Assembly: GCF_041346925.1 (NCBI RefSeq)
Contig: NZ_CP166840.1
Location: 992,001 to 1,056,000 of the forward strand
DNA length: 64,000 bases
Origin: Agaribacterium sp. ZY112
Lineage (GTDB): Bacteria; Pseudomonadota; Gammaproteobacteria; Pseudomonadales; Cellvibrionaceae
Reading direction: 5' to 3'
Part shown: positions 1-7,866 of the stretch, piece after piece
Layout of the letters: each line of letters opens with the position of its first letter
How positions within the stretch are numbered: position 1 is the stretch's first letter
Notes under the pieces: generated by a model
Databases searched by the model: none
What the model saw: the letters and a program-made list of their open reading frames with translations, nothing else
Told to the model about the DNA's origin: nothing
Program-made: the position numbers and the translations under genes

Positions 1-1
1 C

Positions 2-124
2 GCAGCGACCTTGGCAACACGTAGTGCTCAAAGTGCAGCGTGGGCTTCTGCATCTTTGATCTTATGTGCCCTGTTAACAGCACTCTTTGCTCCTCACTAT
101 ATCCCTTTTTTGCTCTCCCTTTGA
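2..124 (+). CDS. C-terminal end of a membrane protein (partial, cut by window start)
   Basis: An open frame runs from the window edge to a TGA at 122-124 and encodes about 40 residues. It contains one strongly hydrophobic stretch (residues about 17-38, Leu/Ala/Phe rich) and then stops. This looks like the last transmembrane helix of an integral membrane protein, possibly a transporter, but too little is present to name a family. The globin gene starts 65 bases later on the same strand. The frame is inferred from uninterrupted hydrophobic coding only. Confidence 0.45.
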   Translation, partial: AATLATRSAQSAAWASASLILCALLTALFAPHYIPFLLSL

Positions 125-189
125 CTTAGCTCATTTGGTAAATAGTTACGTTCAACTATAACTAATGGGTTAACCTCGCGAGGACTGCG

Positions 190-624
190 ATGAACCCACT
201 TCAGAGTATGGAAACAGCACCGACCTTTGAAACTTTGTTTGATCAAAGCTATGAGAGAGTGCGCACAGCAAAACAGGGTAATATCGACTTTTTTGATGCT
301 TTTTACATGGATTTTTTAGGTCGTTCGCCGGAGATCCGTAATAAATTCAGAAAAACGGATATGAAAAAGCAGCGCAGCATGCTCGAAAAGAGCTTCTACC
401 ATCTACTGGTTTTCTACGCGACGGGTGATGCCGATGATTATATGCAGCGCATGGTGGAGCGTCATCGTGGCAGAGAAGTGGATATCTCCAATCATCTTTA
501 CGATATGTGGATGGACGCCTTGATCGACACGGTTGCAAAATACGACGATGAATTTACAGACGAGACCGCATTGGCTTGGCGTTTAGTGATGGCGCCGGGC
601 TTGACCTATATGAAGTATAAGTAG
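190..624 (+). CDS. Single-domain globin-like protein
   Basis: A 144-residue protein of the length and all-helical character of bacterial globins. Phe53 in the KFRKTDM stretch fits the conserved CD1 Phe, and His92 in ERHRGREVDI fits the proximal haem-binding His at F8, followed by a G/H-helix-like segment with MWMDALIDTV. Members bind haem and usually O2, NO or CO in the cytoplasm; the ligand here cannot be read from sequence. The ATG at 190 follows a GAGGA-like ribosome site. The gene stands alone, with a structured repeat immediately downstream. A role in NO or O2 handling is inference. Confidence 0.72.
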   Translation: MNPLQSMETAPTFETLFDQSYERVRTAKQGNIDFFDAFYMDFLGRSPEIRNKFRKTDMKKQRSMLEKSFYHLLVFYATGDADDYMQRMVERHRGREVDISNHLYDMWMDALIDTVAKYDDEFTDETALAWRLVMAPGLTYMKYK

Positions 625-640
625 CTGGGCTTATTGGTAT

Positions 641-881
641 GAGCTTCGTAGGTCTGCCTTGGTGGTAGGGTGGCTTTCTCAAGACGCCGTAAACCCATAT
701 ACGCAAGTACCTTCATGTACTTCCCCCTTCGGGCGCCTAGGGGCGGTACAAAATGCTCCAGGCATTTTGTCATGGGGCTGCGCAGCGACCTCTCGGCAAC
801 AGCTCCTGCGTTGCTCTAACTCCTACTTCCATGGAGTCGCATGTCGCTGAGCCTTGATCAAACCACCCTACCACCAAGGCC
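641..881. repeat. Dispersed structured element, copy A (with 72-nt extra module)
   Basis: Non-coding element between the globin and yaaA. Its ends are a perfect 18-bp inverted repeat: 656-673 (GCCTTGGTGGTAGGGTGG) and 863-880. The core at about 771-858 is nearly identical to the reverse complement of copy B at 20822-20912. Inside, CAGCGAC/GTCGCTG can also pair. Relative to copy B it carries about 72 extra bases (699-770) made of small hairpins. Short ORFs here have no ribosome sites and follow the palindrome, so they are taken as spurious. It may be a MITE-like element or a structured RNA; which one is unknown. Confidence 0.75.
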
Positions 882-898
882 TCTGATTCTAAGTGAGT

Positions 899-925
899 CC
901 CATTGCTTTATAATGGGCCTTTTTA
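899..925 (+). terminator. Intrinsic terminator-like hairpin upstream of yaaA
   Basis: Stem CCCATT (899-904) / AATGGG (912-917) with a 7-nt loop, followed by CCTTTTT. It lies after the repeat element and just before the next start codon, so it would end transcription coming from the globin side. The stem is short. Confidence 0.4.
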
Positions 926-941
926 CCAGTAGATCTTGTTT

Positions 942-1718
942 ATGCTTTGTGTCATTAGCCCCGCTAAAAACCTCGATTACGACAGTGCTCTTCCCACTAA
1001 GAAATCCACCAAGGCTCAGTTCTTAGATCAAAGTCAGCGCTTAATTGACGATCTACAGCAGCTTGCTCCGCATGATGTCAGCACCTTAATGGGTATCAGC
1101 GACAAGCTCGGTGTATTAAATTACGACCGCTTTCAGGCTTGGGCTCAGCCAATTAAAGGCAAAGATGCTCGCCAGGCTGTTTTTGCCTTTAACGGTGATG
1201 TTTACGCCGGCCTCGACGCGTATAACTTAAGTGATGAGGACTTAGCGTTTGCTCAGGATCATCTGCGCATCCTCAGCGGTCTTTATGGTTTGCTGCGCCC
1301 GCTTGATTTAATGCTGGCCTATAGGCTGGAGATGGGTACCAAGTTTGCCAATGCCGAAGGTAAAGATCTCTATGCTTTTTGGGGAGACCAGCTCACGGAG
1401 GCTTTGAACAAGCAGCTCAAGTCTAATGGCAGTGAGTGTTTGGTGAATCTAGCCTCCAATGAATATTTCAAAGCGGTTAAAAAGAAAAACCTAAGTGTGC
1501 CGCTGATTACCCCGCAGTTTAAAGACTTCAAAAACGGCCAATACAAGATCATTAGCTTCTACGCAAAGAAGGCAAGAGGCTTGATGAGCGCCTATATTAT
1601 TAAGAATAGATTGACGAAGGCGGAAGAGCTTATGTCCTTTGATGTGGCGGGTTATCGCTACAACGAAGCGCTAAGCAAGCCTCAGGAGCCTGTATTTACT
1701 CGAGATCAGGCTGAATAA
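942..1718 (+). CDS. yaaA: Peroxide stress protein YaaA (DUF328/UPF0246)
   Basis: A 258-residue cytoplasmic protein opening MLCVISPAKNLDYDS, the hallmark N-terminus of the YaaA family. In E. coli YaaA limits intracellular free iron and protects DNA during H2O2 stress; the family fold binds DNA. Further family-like stretches are FNGDVYAGLDA (about residue 87) and LSGLYGLLRPLD (about residue 117). The ATG at 942 is chosen over a TTG two codons upstream because it matches the family N-terminus. Full length, no disruptions. An OxyR homologue lies elsewhere in this window (48228-49148), but no regulatory link is visible. Confidence 0.93.
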   Translation: MLCVISPAKNLDYDSALPTKKSTKAQFLDQSQRLIDDLQQLAPHDVSTLMGISDKLGVLNYDRFQAWAQPIKGKDARQAVFAFNGDVYAGLDAYNLSDEDLAFAQDHLRILSGLYGLLRPLDLMLAYRLEMGTKFANAEGKDLYAFWGDQLTEALNKQLKSNGSECLVNLASNEYFKAVKKKNLSVPLITPQFKDFKNGQYKIISFYAKKARGLMSAYIIKNRLTKAEELMSFDVAGYRYNEALSKPQEPVFTRDQAE

Positions 1719-1754
1719 GAAGCGGCGAGTGTGCTGCTTCGCAAGGAGTAGCGC

Positions 1755-2600
1755 ATGCCCTTTAAAGTACTGGTTGTCGATGATGCCAGTTTTGTACGAG
1801 ACACCATCAAACGTAACCTAAGGCCTCTGATTCCTGACTTGGAAATACACGAGGCAGCTGACGGTCGTCGCGCTTGTTCTCTAGTAAAGAGCAAACAGCC
1901 ACAGCTTATTCTCAGCGATTGGGAAATGCCCGAAATGAGCGGCGCAGAATTCCTAAAGTGGCTGCGTGAACAAGATGACTTTAAACAGATTCCCTTCATT
2001 ATGGTGAGCAGTCGCGGTGATAGGGAATTTGTCATTGAAGCCATTAAAGCTGGTGTCAGTGACTACCTAAGTAAACCGTTTACCCCAGATGAACTGCACA
2101 AAAAAGTGATTAAGCAGCTCAAGCGCGTCGGTTATAGGCCGCCTAAAAAAGCGGGGGCCGCATCTATGCAAAGTTCGGCCGATATTCTTACGGCAGCGCC
2201 AGTGAAAAAAAAGGGCGAGATAAAACCGACAGTGATTCAAGAGGCGGCAGGTTTTGGCAAAAAGCCGGTGGCAAAAAAAGCGGCAGTCAGCAAAAACAGC
2301 TTCAACGGCTCAGCAGTTTTGCGCTTTGCTAAATATTCATTAAATTGCGATGTACGTGAGCTCAGCTTGCAAGCCATCAATGGCCTTGTTGATAGAGCAG
2401 AGCATATCCCTTCTCTTTTTGATCAAGTCAGTGTTGATATCAGTGATGCTGAAGGTAACGCTCTGGCGCGAGTAAACGCGTATGTGCACGCCATTATTGC
2501 CGCAGAAAATCGCCCTGATACAAGTAAGTTAAAACTCACTGTGCGTTTTGTTGATGATGATGCCGCAAAGTTTGAAGCATTAAGTAAGGCGATTAGTTAA
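1755..2600 (+). CDS. CheY-like response regulator with unassigned C-terminal domain
   Basis: Residues 1-125 form a receiver domain: VLVVDDASFVRD at the N-terminus, the phosphoacceptor Asp55 in LSDWEMPEMSG, and the SKPF Lys near residue 111. Residues about 130-185 are an Ala/Lys-rich linker. Residues about 185-281 are a folded-looking domain that I cannot assign firmly; the pattern has a faint PilZ flavour but lacks a clear RxxxR motif. There is no HTH, so transcriptional output is unlikely. A ribosome site AAGGAG sits just before the ATG at 1755. No kinase is adjacent, so it is probably an orphan regulator acting by protein contact. Confidence 0.85.
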   Translation: MPFKVLVVDDASFVRDTIKRNLRPLIPDLEIHEAADGRRACSLVKSKQPQLILSDWEMPEMSGAEFLKWLREQDDFKQIPFIMVSSRGDREFVIEAIKAGVSDYLSKPFTPDELHKKVIKQLKRVGYRPPKKAGAASMQSSADILTAAPVKKKGEIKPTVIQEAAGFGKKPVAKKAAVSKNSFNGSAVLRFAKYSLNCDVRELSLQAINGLVDRAEHIPSLFDQVSVDISDAEGNALARVNAYVHAIIAAENRPDTSKLKLTVRFVDDDAAKFEALSKAIS

Positions 2601-2836
2601 TTATAAAAATACATCATCAGATACGGAGAAAAAGCGCTTAGTACCCATACAAAAATAAGGGTGATTGTTTATCATTTTGGCTCAAATTGATTTGTTGCTA
2701 GACCCTTGTAAGTACATTAGGCAAAATTATTCGAAAAATACCTTAGGTGCTGATCAGCTCATCTGATTTGTGACTACTTGCACTCGCTAAGCAATGAATG
2801 CTTGGGGAATATTGTGCTAGGGAAAGTACCCGTTTA
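2601..2836. other. Intergenic region upstream of an AraC-type regulator
   Basis: About 200-240 bases, AT-rich, with no gene seen. ATCATTTTGGCTCAA (2671-2685) resembles, with a one-base gap, the reverse complement of the operator-like repeat at 6131-6178 (ACCATTTTGCGCCAA). It may be a weak site for one of the two AraC-family proteins, but the match is imperfect. Confidence 0.25.
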
Positions 2837-3850
2837 ATGAAGCAAGCATCAAAAGACCTGCACCTCCTCAAAGCCAATCAGCTAAAGCCTTTTCTATCTA
2901 TGGCGAAGCGATACTCTGCGCCGATTGAAAAAATTGCGACTGCCGTTGGTTTACCCCTGCATGCTATTGATAATGACGATGCCCTAGTAGGTGAATACTC
3001 GGCGTGGGCATTTATAGAGGAAGTCGCTAAATTTCTAAAAAATCCTCATTTTGGCTTTGAATGTGCGGAACAGTTCCCTGTGGAGTCAGTGGAAGGTTTA
3101 GGTGGTTATAGGATGACATTGGCACCGAGCTTGTACTTGTTATTAGAGTATTTTTTTGAAGGTGTACAGTCGGAGTCCAGCACTTGTTTTTATCGCCTAG
3201 ATAGGAATAAAGAAGAACCTAGTCATTATTTAATACGTGAGCCCGCATTTGGTTTGTCTCATCCCAACTGGCAAACCGAGCAGTATATGCTGCTGGTGTT
3301 TATACAAATCATACGTTTAGCTGCTGGTGAACATTGGTTGCCAAAACGTATCAGTATTTATAGCCATAAAGAACCAGTTAGTTTGCCTAATGCTTGGGCC
3401 ACCATTGATATAACTTGGGGGGCTTCGTATACCGCCGTTGAAATTTCCAATGATGTGCTGGCAATGAGCCCAAAAAATGAGCGGCAAGCGACGACGGCTG
3501 ACGAAGATAGAGATTTAAAACTTGGTAGTTTAAATATTGAAAACTATCTTGAGTCGCACGTACGCTCAGGCCGTATTAGCCAAGAATTAGCAGCTAGCGA
3601 GTTTGGTATGAGCTTAGCAACGTTCAAGCGCAAGTTGGCAAAGTTGGGTTTAAGCTATGCAGAATCGGTAGAAAATATTCGGGTTCGGATGGCGAAAGAG
3701 ATGTTGCTTGGCAGCTCTATGGGCATGCAAGAAATTTCCGATAACTTGGGGTATTTGCATCAATCTAATTTCTCTAGAGCATTTCAAAGAGCGACGTCCG
3801 TTAGCCCTAAACAATTTCGAGATAATTTTACAATCCCTACAAAAAATTAA
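2837..3850 (+). CDS. AraC-family transcriptional regulator (arabinose-binding-like N-terminus)
   Basis: About 337 residues. The N-terminal two thirds fit the ligand-binding domain found in OruR/ArgR-like AraC proteins (PF12625 type); the C-terminal ~90 residues are two HTH motifs, ending in the family signature ([30 protein letters not shown]). The ATG at 2837 is preferred because AGGGAAAG lies about 11 bases upstream; an in-frame ATG at 2798 has no clear ribosome site. The stop lies 20 bases before the dipeptidase-like gene on the same strand, so it probably controls the peptide/amide cluster to about 9 kb. Effector unknown. Confidence 0.88.
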   Translation: MKQASKDLHLLKANQLKPFLSMAKRYSAPIEKIATAVGLPLHAIDNDDALVGEYSAWAFIEEVAKFLKNPHFGFECAEQFPVESVEGLGGYRMTLAPSLYLLLEYFFEGVQSESSTCFYRLDRNKEEPSHYLIREPAFGLSHPNWQTEQYMLLVFIQIIRLAAGEHWLPKRISIYSHKEPVSLPNAWATIDITWGASYTAVEISNDVLAMSPKNERQATTADEDRDLKLGSLNIENYLESHVRSGRISQELAASEFGMSLATFKRKLAKLGLSYAESVENIRVRMAKEMLLGSSMGMQEISDNLGYLHQSNFSRAFQRATSVSPKQFRDNFTIPTKN

Positions 3851-3870
3851 GTGCATTTAAGGAGCAGGAG

Positions 3871-5040
3871 ATGAAAGGCATTTTTAAGAAAGTAGCATTA
3901 GCAACTGCAATTACCGGTTGTTTGGTTGGGCAGACGTTTGCTAGTGACAACTCCAAAACGTGGAAGGCCTCAGCTAAAGCGAAGCAGTTTATTAAAGATA
4001 CCATTGTTATGGATTTCTTTGCTTCTCCGTATGGTGTTGGCTGGAATAAGCCGGAGCACTTACACGACTATTTAAATCGTGCGCACGATGCGGGCATTAC
4101 AGGAGCCTCAGCGACTCTAGCACCAACCTATTTTACTTTTGAGCAGTTTAGAAAAGAGCATGCAACTTGGCGTAGTACGATGTTGCAAACGCCTAATAGA
4201 TACAGTTTTGTAAAAAATGTTGAAGACATAGAAAGAGCTCATAAAGAAGGCCAGTACGCAGTGGTTTGGAATAGCCAAACGCCAACTATTTTGGATGGTG
4301 ATTTAAGTAAGTTAGCGCTTCTTCGTGAAATGGGCTTAGGCAGCATGCAAATTACCTACAATGGTACTTACCGTTATGGCGATGGCGTGATAGAGGCGTA
4401 TCGCGATCGCGACCGTGGTTTAACCAACAAGGGTCAGGAGTTGATTGATGAGATGGTTAAACAGGGGGTTGTCGTTGACCTAAGCCATGTTGGTCAAAAA
4501 ACGGCGCTGGATGCGACAAACTATGTATTAAAGAATCACCCAGGTGTACCTGTGATTTACTCGCACTCTTTGCCGTCGGGATTATATAAAAATGAAAAGA
4601 AAGCGAGTAAAACTGGTTGCTATAGAAATATTAGCGATGAACAAGCTCTTCTTGCTGCCAAAACTGGCGGTGTAATAAGCCCAACCTTCACGGAGTGGAT
4701 GATGGATGGCATTTGGCCAGAAGATATCACTCCTGCTCAAGGTGCAGATATGATTGATTATTACGTTAAGTTAGTAGGCGTAGATCATGTGGGTATTGCT
4801 ACCGATGATATGTTTACCGAGCAGTTTATTGTGGGATTTGCTAGTGCTAATGCTAATTCTTATGACGATGATGGTTATATGGTTAAAGCAATGGATAAAG
4901 GCGCAACTGGTGCTGGAGAGTTATCTAAATATATTGCAGCGGTCACTGATGAGCTATGGAAGCGCGGTTATAGCAACGAAGATCTACAAAAGATTTACGC
5001 TGGAAACATGATGCGTGTATGGGGAAGTGTTTGGAAATAG
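3871..5040 (+). CDS. Exported M19 (renal dipeptidase)-like protein with altered metal site
   Basis: 389 residues with a Sec signal peptide cleaved near QTFA-SD (residue 24-25) and a strong AAGGAG ribosome site. Late M19 motifs are present: VVDLSHVG (His206), IYSHSLPSG (His232) and DHVGIATDD (Asp312 region). The N-terminal HxD that normally ligates the first zinc is replaced by MDFFASPYG near residue 48, and the expected Glu position near residue 134 reads WNSQTP. It therefore lacks three usual ligands and may be mono-metal, non-peptidase or inactive. It is encoded between two AraC-type regulators; periplasmic hydrolysis of a dipeptide-like or lactone-like substrate is inference. Confidence 0.8.
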   Translation: MKGIFKKVALATAITGCLVGQTFASDNSKTWKASAKAKQFIKDTIVMDFFASPYGVGWNKPEHLHDYLNRAHDAGITGASATLAPTYFTFEQFRKEHATWRSTMLQTPNRYSFVKNVEDIERAHKEGQYAVVWNSQTPTILDGDLSKLALLREMGLGSMQITYNGTYRYGDGVIEAYRDRDRGLTNKGQELIDEMVKQGVVVDLSHVGQKTALDATNYVLKNHPGVPVIYSHSLPSGLYKNEKKASKTGCYRNISDEQALLAAKTGGVISPTFTEWMMDGIWPEDITPAQGADMIDYYVKLVGVDHVGIATDDMFTEQFIVGFASANANSYDDDGYMVKAMDKGATGAGELSKYIAAVTDELWKRGYSNEDLQKIYAGNMMRVWGSVWK

Positions 5041-5077
5041 CAGTTCTATAATTATATGCCTAAGATACTAAGGTATT

Positions 5078-6112
5078 TTAGGCATATTCTTTTGTATTTA
5101 TCTTGGTTTTTTTATTGACCCATTCTTTCGGACTAATCTGTTGATTCTTTTTAAAAGCCCTGCTGAAATGTGTAGGATTTTTATAGGACAAGATTCTGGA
5201 TACTAAATGAATGTCTTTTCCTTCGCTTAGGTAGAATTTTGCAGTTTCACATTTTATATCAGTGATTAAACCGGTATAAGTTATAGGTATATTGGCAAGC
5301 TCTCTTTGTAGGCTTCGTTTGGAACAGTTACAAATTCGAGTCATGTGTTCAATAGAAGGTAGTCCGTTTGGATCACCAATATAAGCTTGTAAAATCTCAA
5401 TCATTAACTCTAGACTTGGGTACCGATTTTTACATGCTTCTAGCTTAGGTAGGTTTTCAATGCTTCTGTTTGTTGGGGGTTGAGTTGGGATGGCTTCTTG
5501 ATAAATCTTCTTTTCTAATAATGCTTTAGGAATAGAAATGGCTGAGTACGAACTGCCCTGCCGGTCAAGTTCAAAGCATGGCGGTATGATCAGCTCTTCC
5601 GTACTTCTCATTCGAATTTTCACAGGTGTTTCTAGCTGTATTTGCGTGAGCTGAACAAAGGACCAGATGACGGCCAATACATAAGATTCAACATGCACGT
5701 AACCTTTAGATTTAACAGGTACACCGCCTACGTGGCAGAAAAAGACATGGTCGTTTTCTTCTTTAAAAAAGAAGTTAGCGTGTGAAGCTCCTTGCTCAAC
5801 TTGCTTCACTAAATAATTTAGAGCAGTGCCCAAAGTCGGTTTTTTTAATGCGGTTTTAGATAAAGAGCCAAATGCTATAGGACCTTGGTGGAAGCCACTT
5901 TGCCAGCCAAGCATTGGCAACTGTTCATTGTGGCTGAGTGCAGCAATAAACTCATAGACTAAATGTGTGCTTAACTTAATGCTTCCATCAGTTAATAAAC
6001 GCTGAGGTAAGCCCATATTATTTATAAGGTTATTTATGTGGCGGCCAAGAGAGTGGGTGAAGTCTAGAAATGGCCAGACTTGCTCGGCGGTAGTTTGTGC
6101 AAAACGTATCAT
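5078..6112 (-). CDS. AraC-family transcriptional regulator
   Basis: 344 residues. The N-terminal domain resembles the PF12625-type ligand-binding domain, and the C-terminus carries the AraC double HTH with a signature around ILSYKNPTHFSRAFKKNQQISPKEWV. It is divergent from the amidohydrolase gene at 6299. The shared 186-bp region contains two almost identical 17-bp sites 31 bp apart (6131-6178), a geometry typical of AraC-family binding. It probably regulates itself and the amidohydrolase-porin genes. It is convergent with the dipeptidase-like gene, with only 37 bases between stops. No strong ribosome site is visible before the ATG at 6112. Confidence 0.9.
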   Translation of the reverse strand: MIRFAQTTAEQVWPFLDFTHSLGRHINNLINNMGLPQRLLTDGSIKLSTHLVYEFIAALSHNEQLPMLGWQSGFHQGPIAFGSLSKTALKKPTLGTALNYLVKQVEQGASHANFFFKEENDHVFFCHVGGVPVKSKGYVHVESYVLAVIWSFVQLTQIQLETPVKIRMRSTEELIIPPCFELDRQGSSYSAISIPKALLEKKIYQEAIPTQPPTNRSIENLPKLEACKNRYPSLELMIEILQAYIGDPNGLPSIEHMTRICNCSKRSLQRELANIPITYTGLITDIKCETAKFYLSEGKDIHLVSRILSYKNPTHFSRAFKKNQQISPKEWVNKKTKINTKEYA

Positions 6113-6130
6113 ATCCAGCGCAATCCGAAT

Positions 6131-6178
6131 GTTGGCGTAAAATGGTCGGTTGGAACGCTTTGTTGGCGCAAAATGGTC
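6131..6178. promoter_or_regulatory. Candidate AraC-family operator: 17-bp direct repeats, 31-bp period
   Basis: GTTGGCGTAAAATGGTC (6131-6147) and GTTGGCGCAAAATGGTC (6162-6178) differ by one base and start exactly 31 bp apart, i.e. three helical turns, on the same face of DNA. The pair lies just upstream of the AraC-type gene start (6112, minus) and 121 bp before the amidohydrolase start (6299, plus). Confidence 0.75.
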
Positions 6179-6298
6179 ACTGCAAAAAAAGTATTAAAAC
6201 ATAATGTGATACGTTTATAAATTCGCTTCGTACAAGCCATTTCACAAAAATTAACACCTATTTATATGCCCGATCCTAAAAGCATCAAGGAGTATGCT

Positions 6299-7705
6299 AT
6301 GCCTTTTCGCAAGTTAACTATTATATCTGCGATCGCACTGAGCATCAGTGCAACTATATCTTCTGCGGCTCCAGCGCCTGCTCAGGCGGCAGCGGCAGCG
6401 GTTGAATCCCCTAAACGTGTGCTTATTACTAACGTCAATATTTTTGATGGTTTTAGTCCAGAGCTTATAGCTAATCAAAGTGTATTAATTGAGGGTAACC
6501 ATATTGTTGAGGTGGGGCCTGCGCTAGAAGCTTCTAATGCAGAGGTTATTGATGGTGAAGGGAGAACTTTAACGCCCGGTCTGATTGATATGCACCAGCA
6601 TGTTATGTTGAATCCACCAGAGGGTACGGCCGCGTATCAAACACGCTGGGATGAAGCTGCTGGTGGCGCATTTGCTATTCATCACATGGAAGAAAACATG
6701 TTGATGAAAGGTATTACTACTGTTCGCGATATTGCGGGTGACCCTCTGGATTTAGCCAAAGCCATAGATATGGGTTATTTACCTGGGCCGCGAGTCTACT
6801 CTTCAGGCGGGGCTATTTCTCAAACAGGTGGCCATGGAGATTGGGCTGGTAGGAATATCGCTTCACAAGATTTGCATAATCACCGAGATATTGCGCAAGC
6901 ATCACAAAATACCTGGGTTGTTGACGGCCCAGATGCAGTCACTCGCGCAGTGCGTATGAATATGCGACGCGGTGCCGCGTTCACAAAGATTATGGGCGGC
7001 GGTGGTGTTGCCAGTGAGTTTGATCCGTTAGAAATTATGGGGCTTGCTCAAGATGAAGTTGATCGTGCGGTAGAGATATCTGCTGATAATGGCACCTATG
7101 TTGCCACGCATGCTTACCATACTGCTTCTTATAATCGTTTACTTGATGCTGGTGTTCGTTCATTTGAGCATGGTTTTTTGATTGATGAACCTACAGTAAA
7201 ACGTATGGCAAAAAAATATCGTAAAGATAAAGATATTGTTTGGTCTTTCCAGTGTTTTATGAGCATTAATAGTTTTGGTGACTACGACAGCATGCCTGCG
7301 TTTTTCACTCATGAACAAAAAGTAAAAGGTGTTGCCGTTGGTAAGGGTGCACGTAATGTGAGTAAGTGGATGAACAAACACGATATGTTTGTTGTTGGCG
7401 GCTCAGATATGTTTACACCTGGACTTGTTGGTCGAATCAAAGAAGACCTTACTTGTAATGTAAAAGCGGGTTTCTCTCCAGCACAAGCACTTAAACATTG
7501 GACGGGTAATGCGGGTATTGTTCTGAAGTGGTCAGGCCCTAAGGATCCTTATCCCACTTATGCTTTAGGAACGATTAAAAAGGATGCTTATGCCGATATT
7601 CTACTGTGGGATGGTAATCCTCTAGAAAATATCGAGCTTATTTTGGATGAAGATAAACTCGATTTGATTATGAAAGACGGAAAGGTATATAAAAACGAGC
7701 TTTAG
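6299..7705 (+). CDS. Exported amidohydrolase (prolidase / imidazolonepropionase-like)
   Basis: About 468 residues. The start at 6299 is chosen because AAGGAG lies 7 bases upstream and MPFRKLTIISAIALS begins a proper signal peptide ending near residue 30. Metal ligands of the binuclear amidohydrolase superfamily are visible: HQH (His99, His101) in GLIDMHQHVM, carboxylated-Lys candidate Lys230 in FTKIMGGGG, His271, His291 and Asp370 in VGGSDMF. Related enzymes hydrolyse Xaa-Pro or Xaa-Arg/Lys dipeptides or acylated amino acids; the substrate here is not readable. A terminator follows (7742-7768), then the porin. Confidence 0.88.
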   Translation: MPFRKLTIISAIALSISATISSAAPAPAQAAAAAVESPKRVLITNVNIFDGFSPELIANQSVLIEGNHIVEVGPALEASNAEVIDGEGRTLTPGLIDMHQHVMLNPPEGTAAYQTRWDEAAGGAFAIHHMEENMLMKGITTVRDIAGDPLDLAKAIDMGYLPGPRVYSSGGAISQTGGHGDWAGRNIASQDLHNHRDIAQASQNTWVVDGPDAVTRAVRMNMRRGAAFTKIMGGGGVASEFDPLEIMGLAQDEVDRAVEISADNGTYVATHAYHTASYNRLLDAGVRSFEHGFLIDEPTVKRMAKKYRKDKDIVWSFQCFMSINSFGDYDSMPAFFTHEQKVKGVAVGKGARNVSKWMNKHDMFVVGGSDMFTPGLVGRIKEDLTCNVKAGFSPAQALKHWTGNAGIVLKWSGPKDPYPTYALGTIKKDAYADILLWDGNPLENIELILDEDKLDLIMKDGKVYKNEL

Positions 7706-7741
7706 TTTTAGCAATAAGCTCAATGCACTTTACTCTTTCAG

Positions 7742-7768
7742 GCCCGCCTAAATATGGTGGGCTTTTTT
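7742..7768 (+). terminator. Intrinsic terminator after the amidohydrolase gene
   Basis: Stem GCCCGCC (7742-7748) / GGTGGGC (7756-7762), with one G-T wobble, a 7-nt loop and a run of six T. It separates the amidohydrolase from the porin gene, which must then have its own promoter or rely on read-through. Confidence 0.75.
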
Positions 7769-7866
7769 ATGATTCAGAGATTCTTATACTACGAAAGCCT
7801 CTAGCAAGAGCATTTTTATACATATCGTTATTAGGTATCTAAGGTTTGATTTTTAAAGGATTCATT

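Noticed and set aside
1..20. Start of window (CGCAGCGACC...GGCAACA) resembles the core of the dispersed element, suggesting a third copy.
   Set aside because: The same bases are in frame as the end of a membrane-protein gene, and the similarity stops after about 20 bases.
659..935. Short plus-strand ORFs (63 and 61 codons) between the globin and yaaA.
   Set aside because: They lie within the palindromic element, have no ribosome sites, and their composition follows the repeat.
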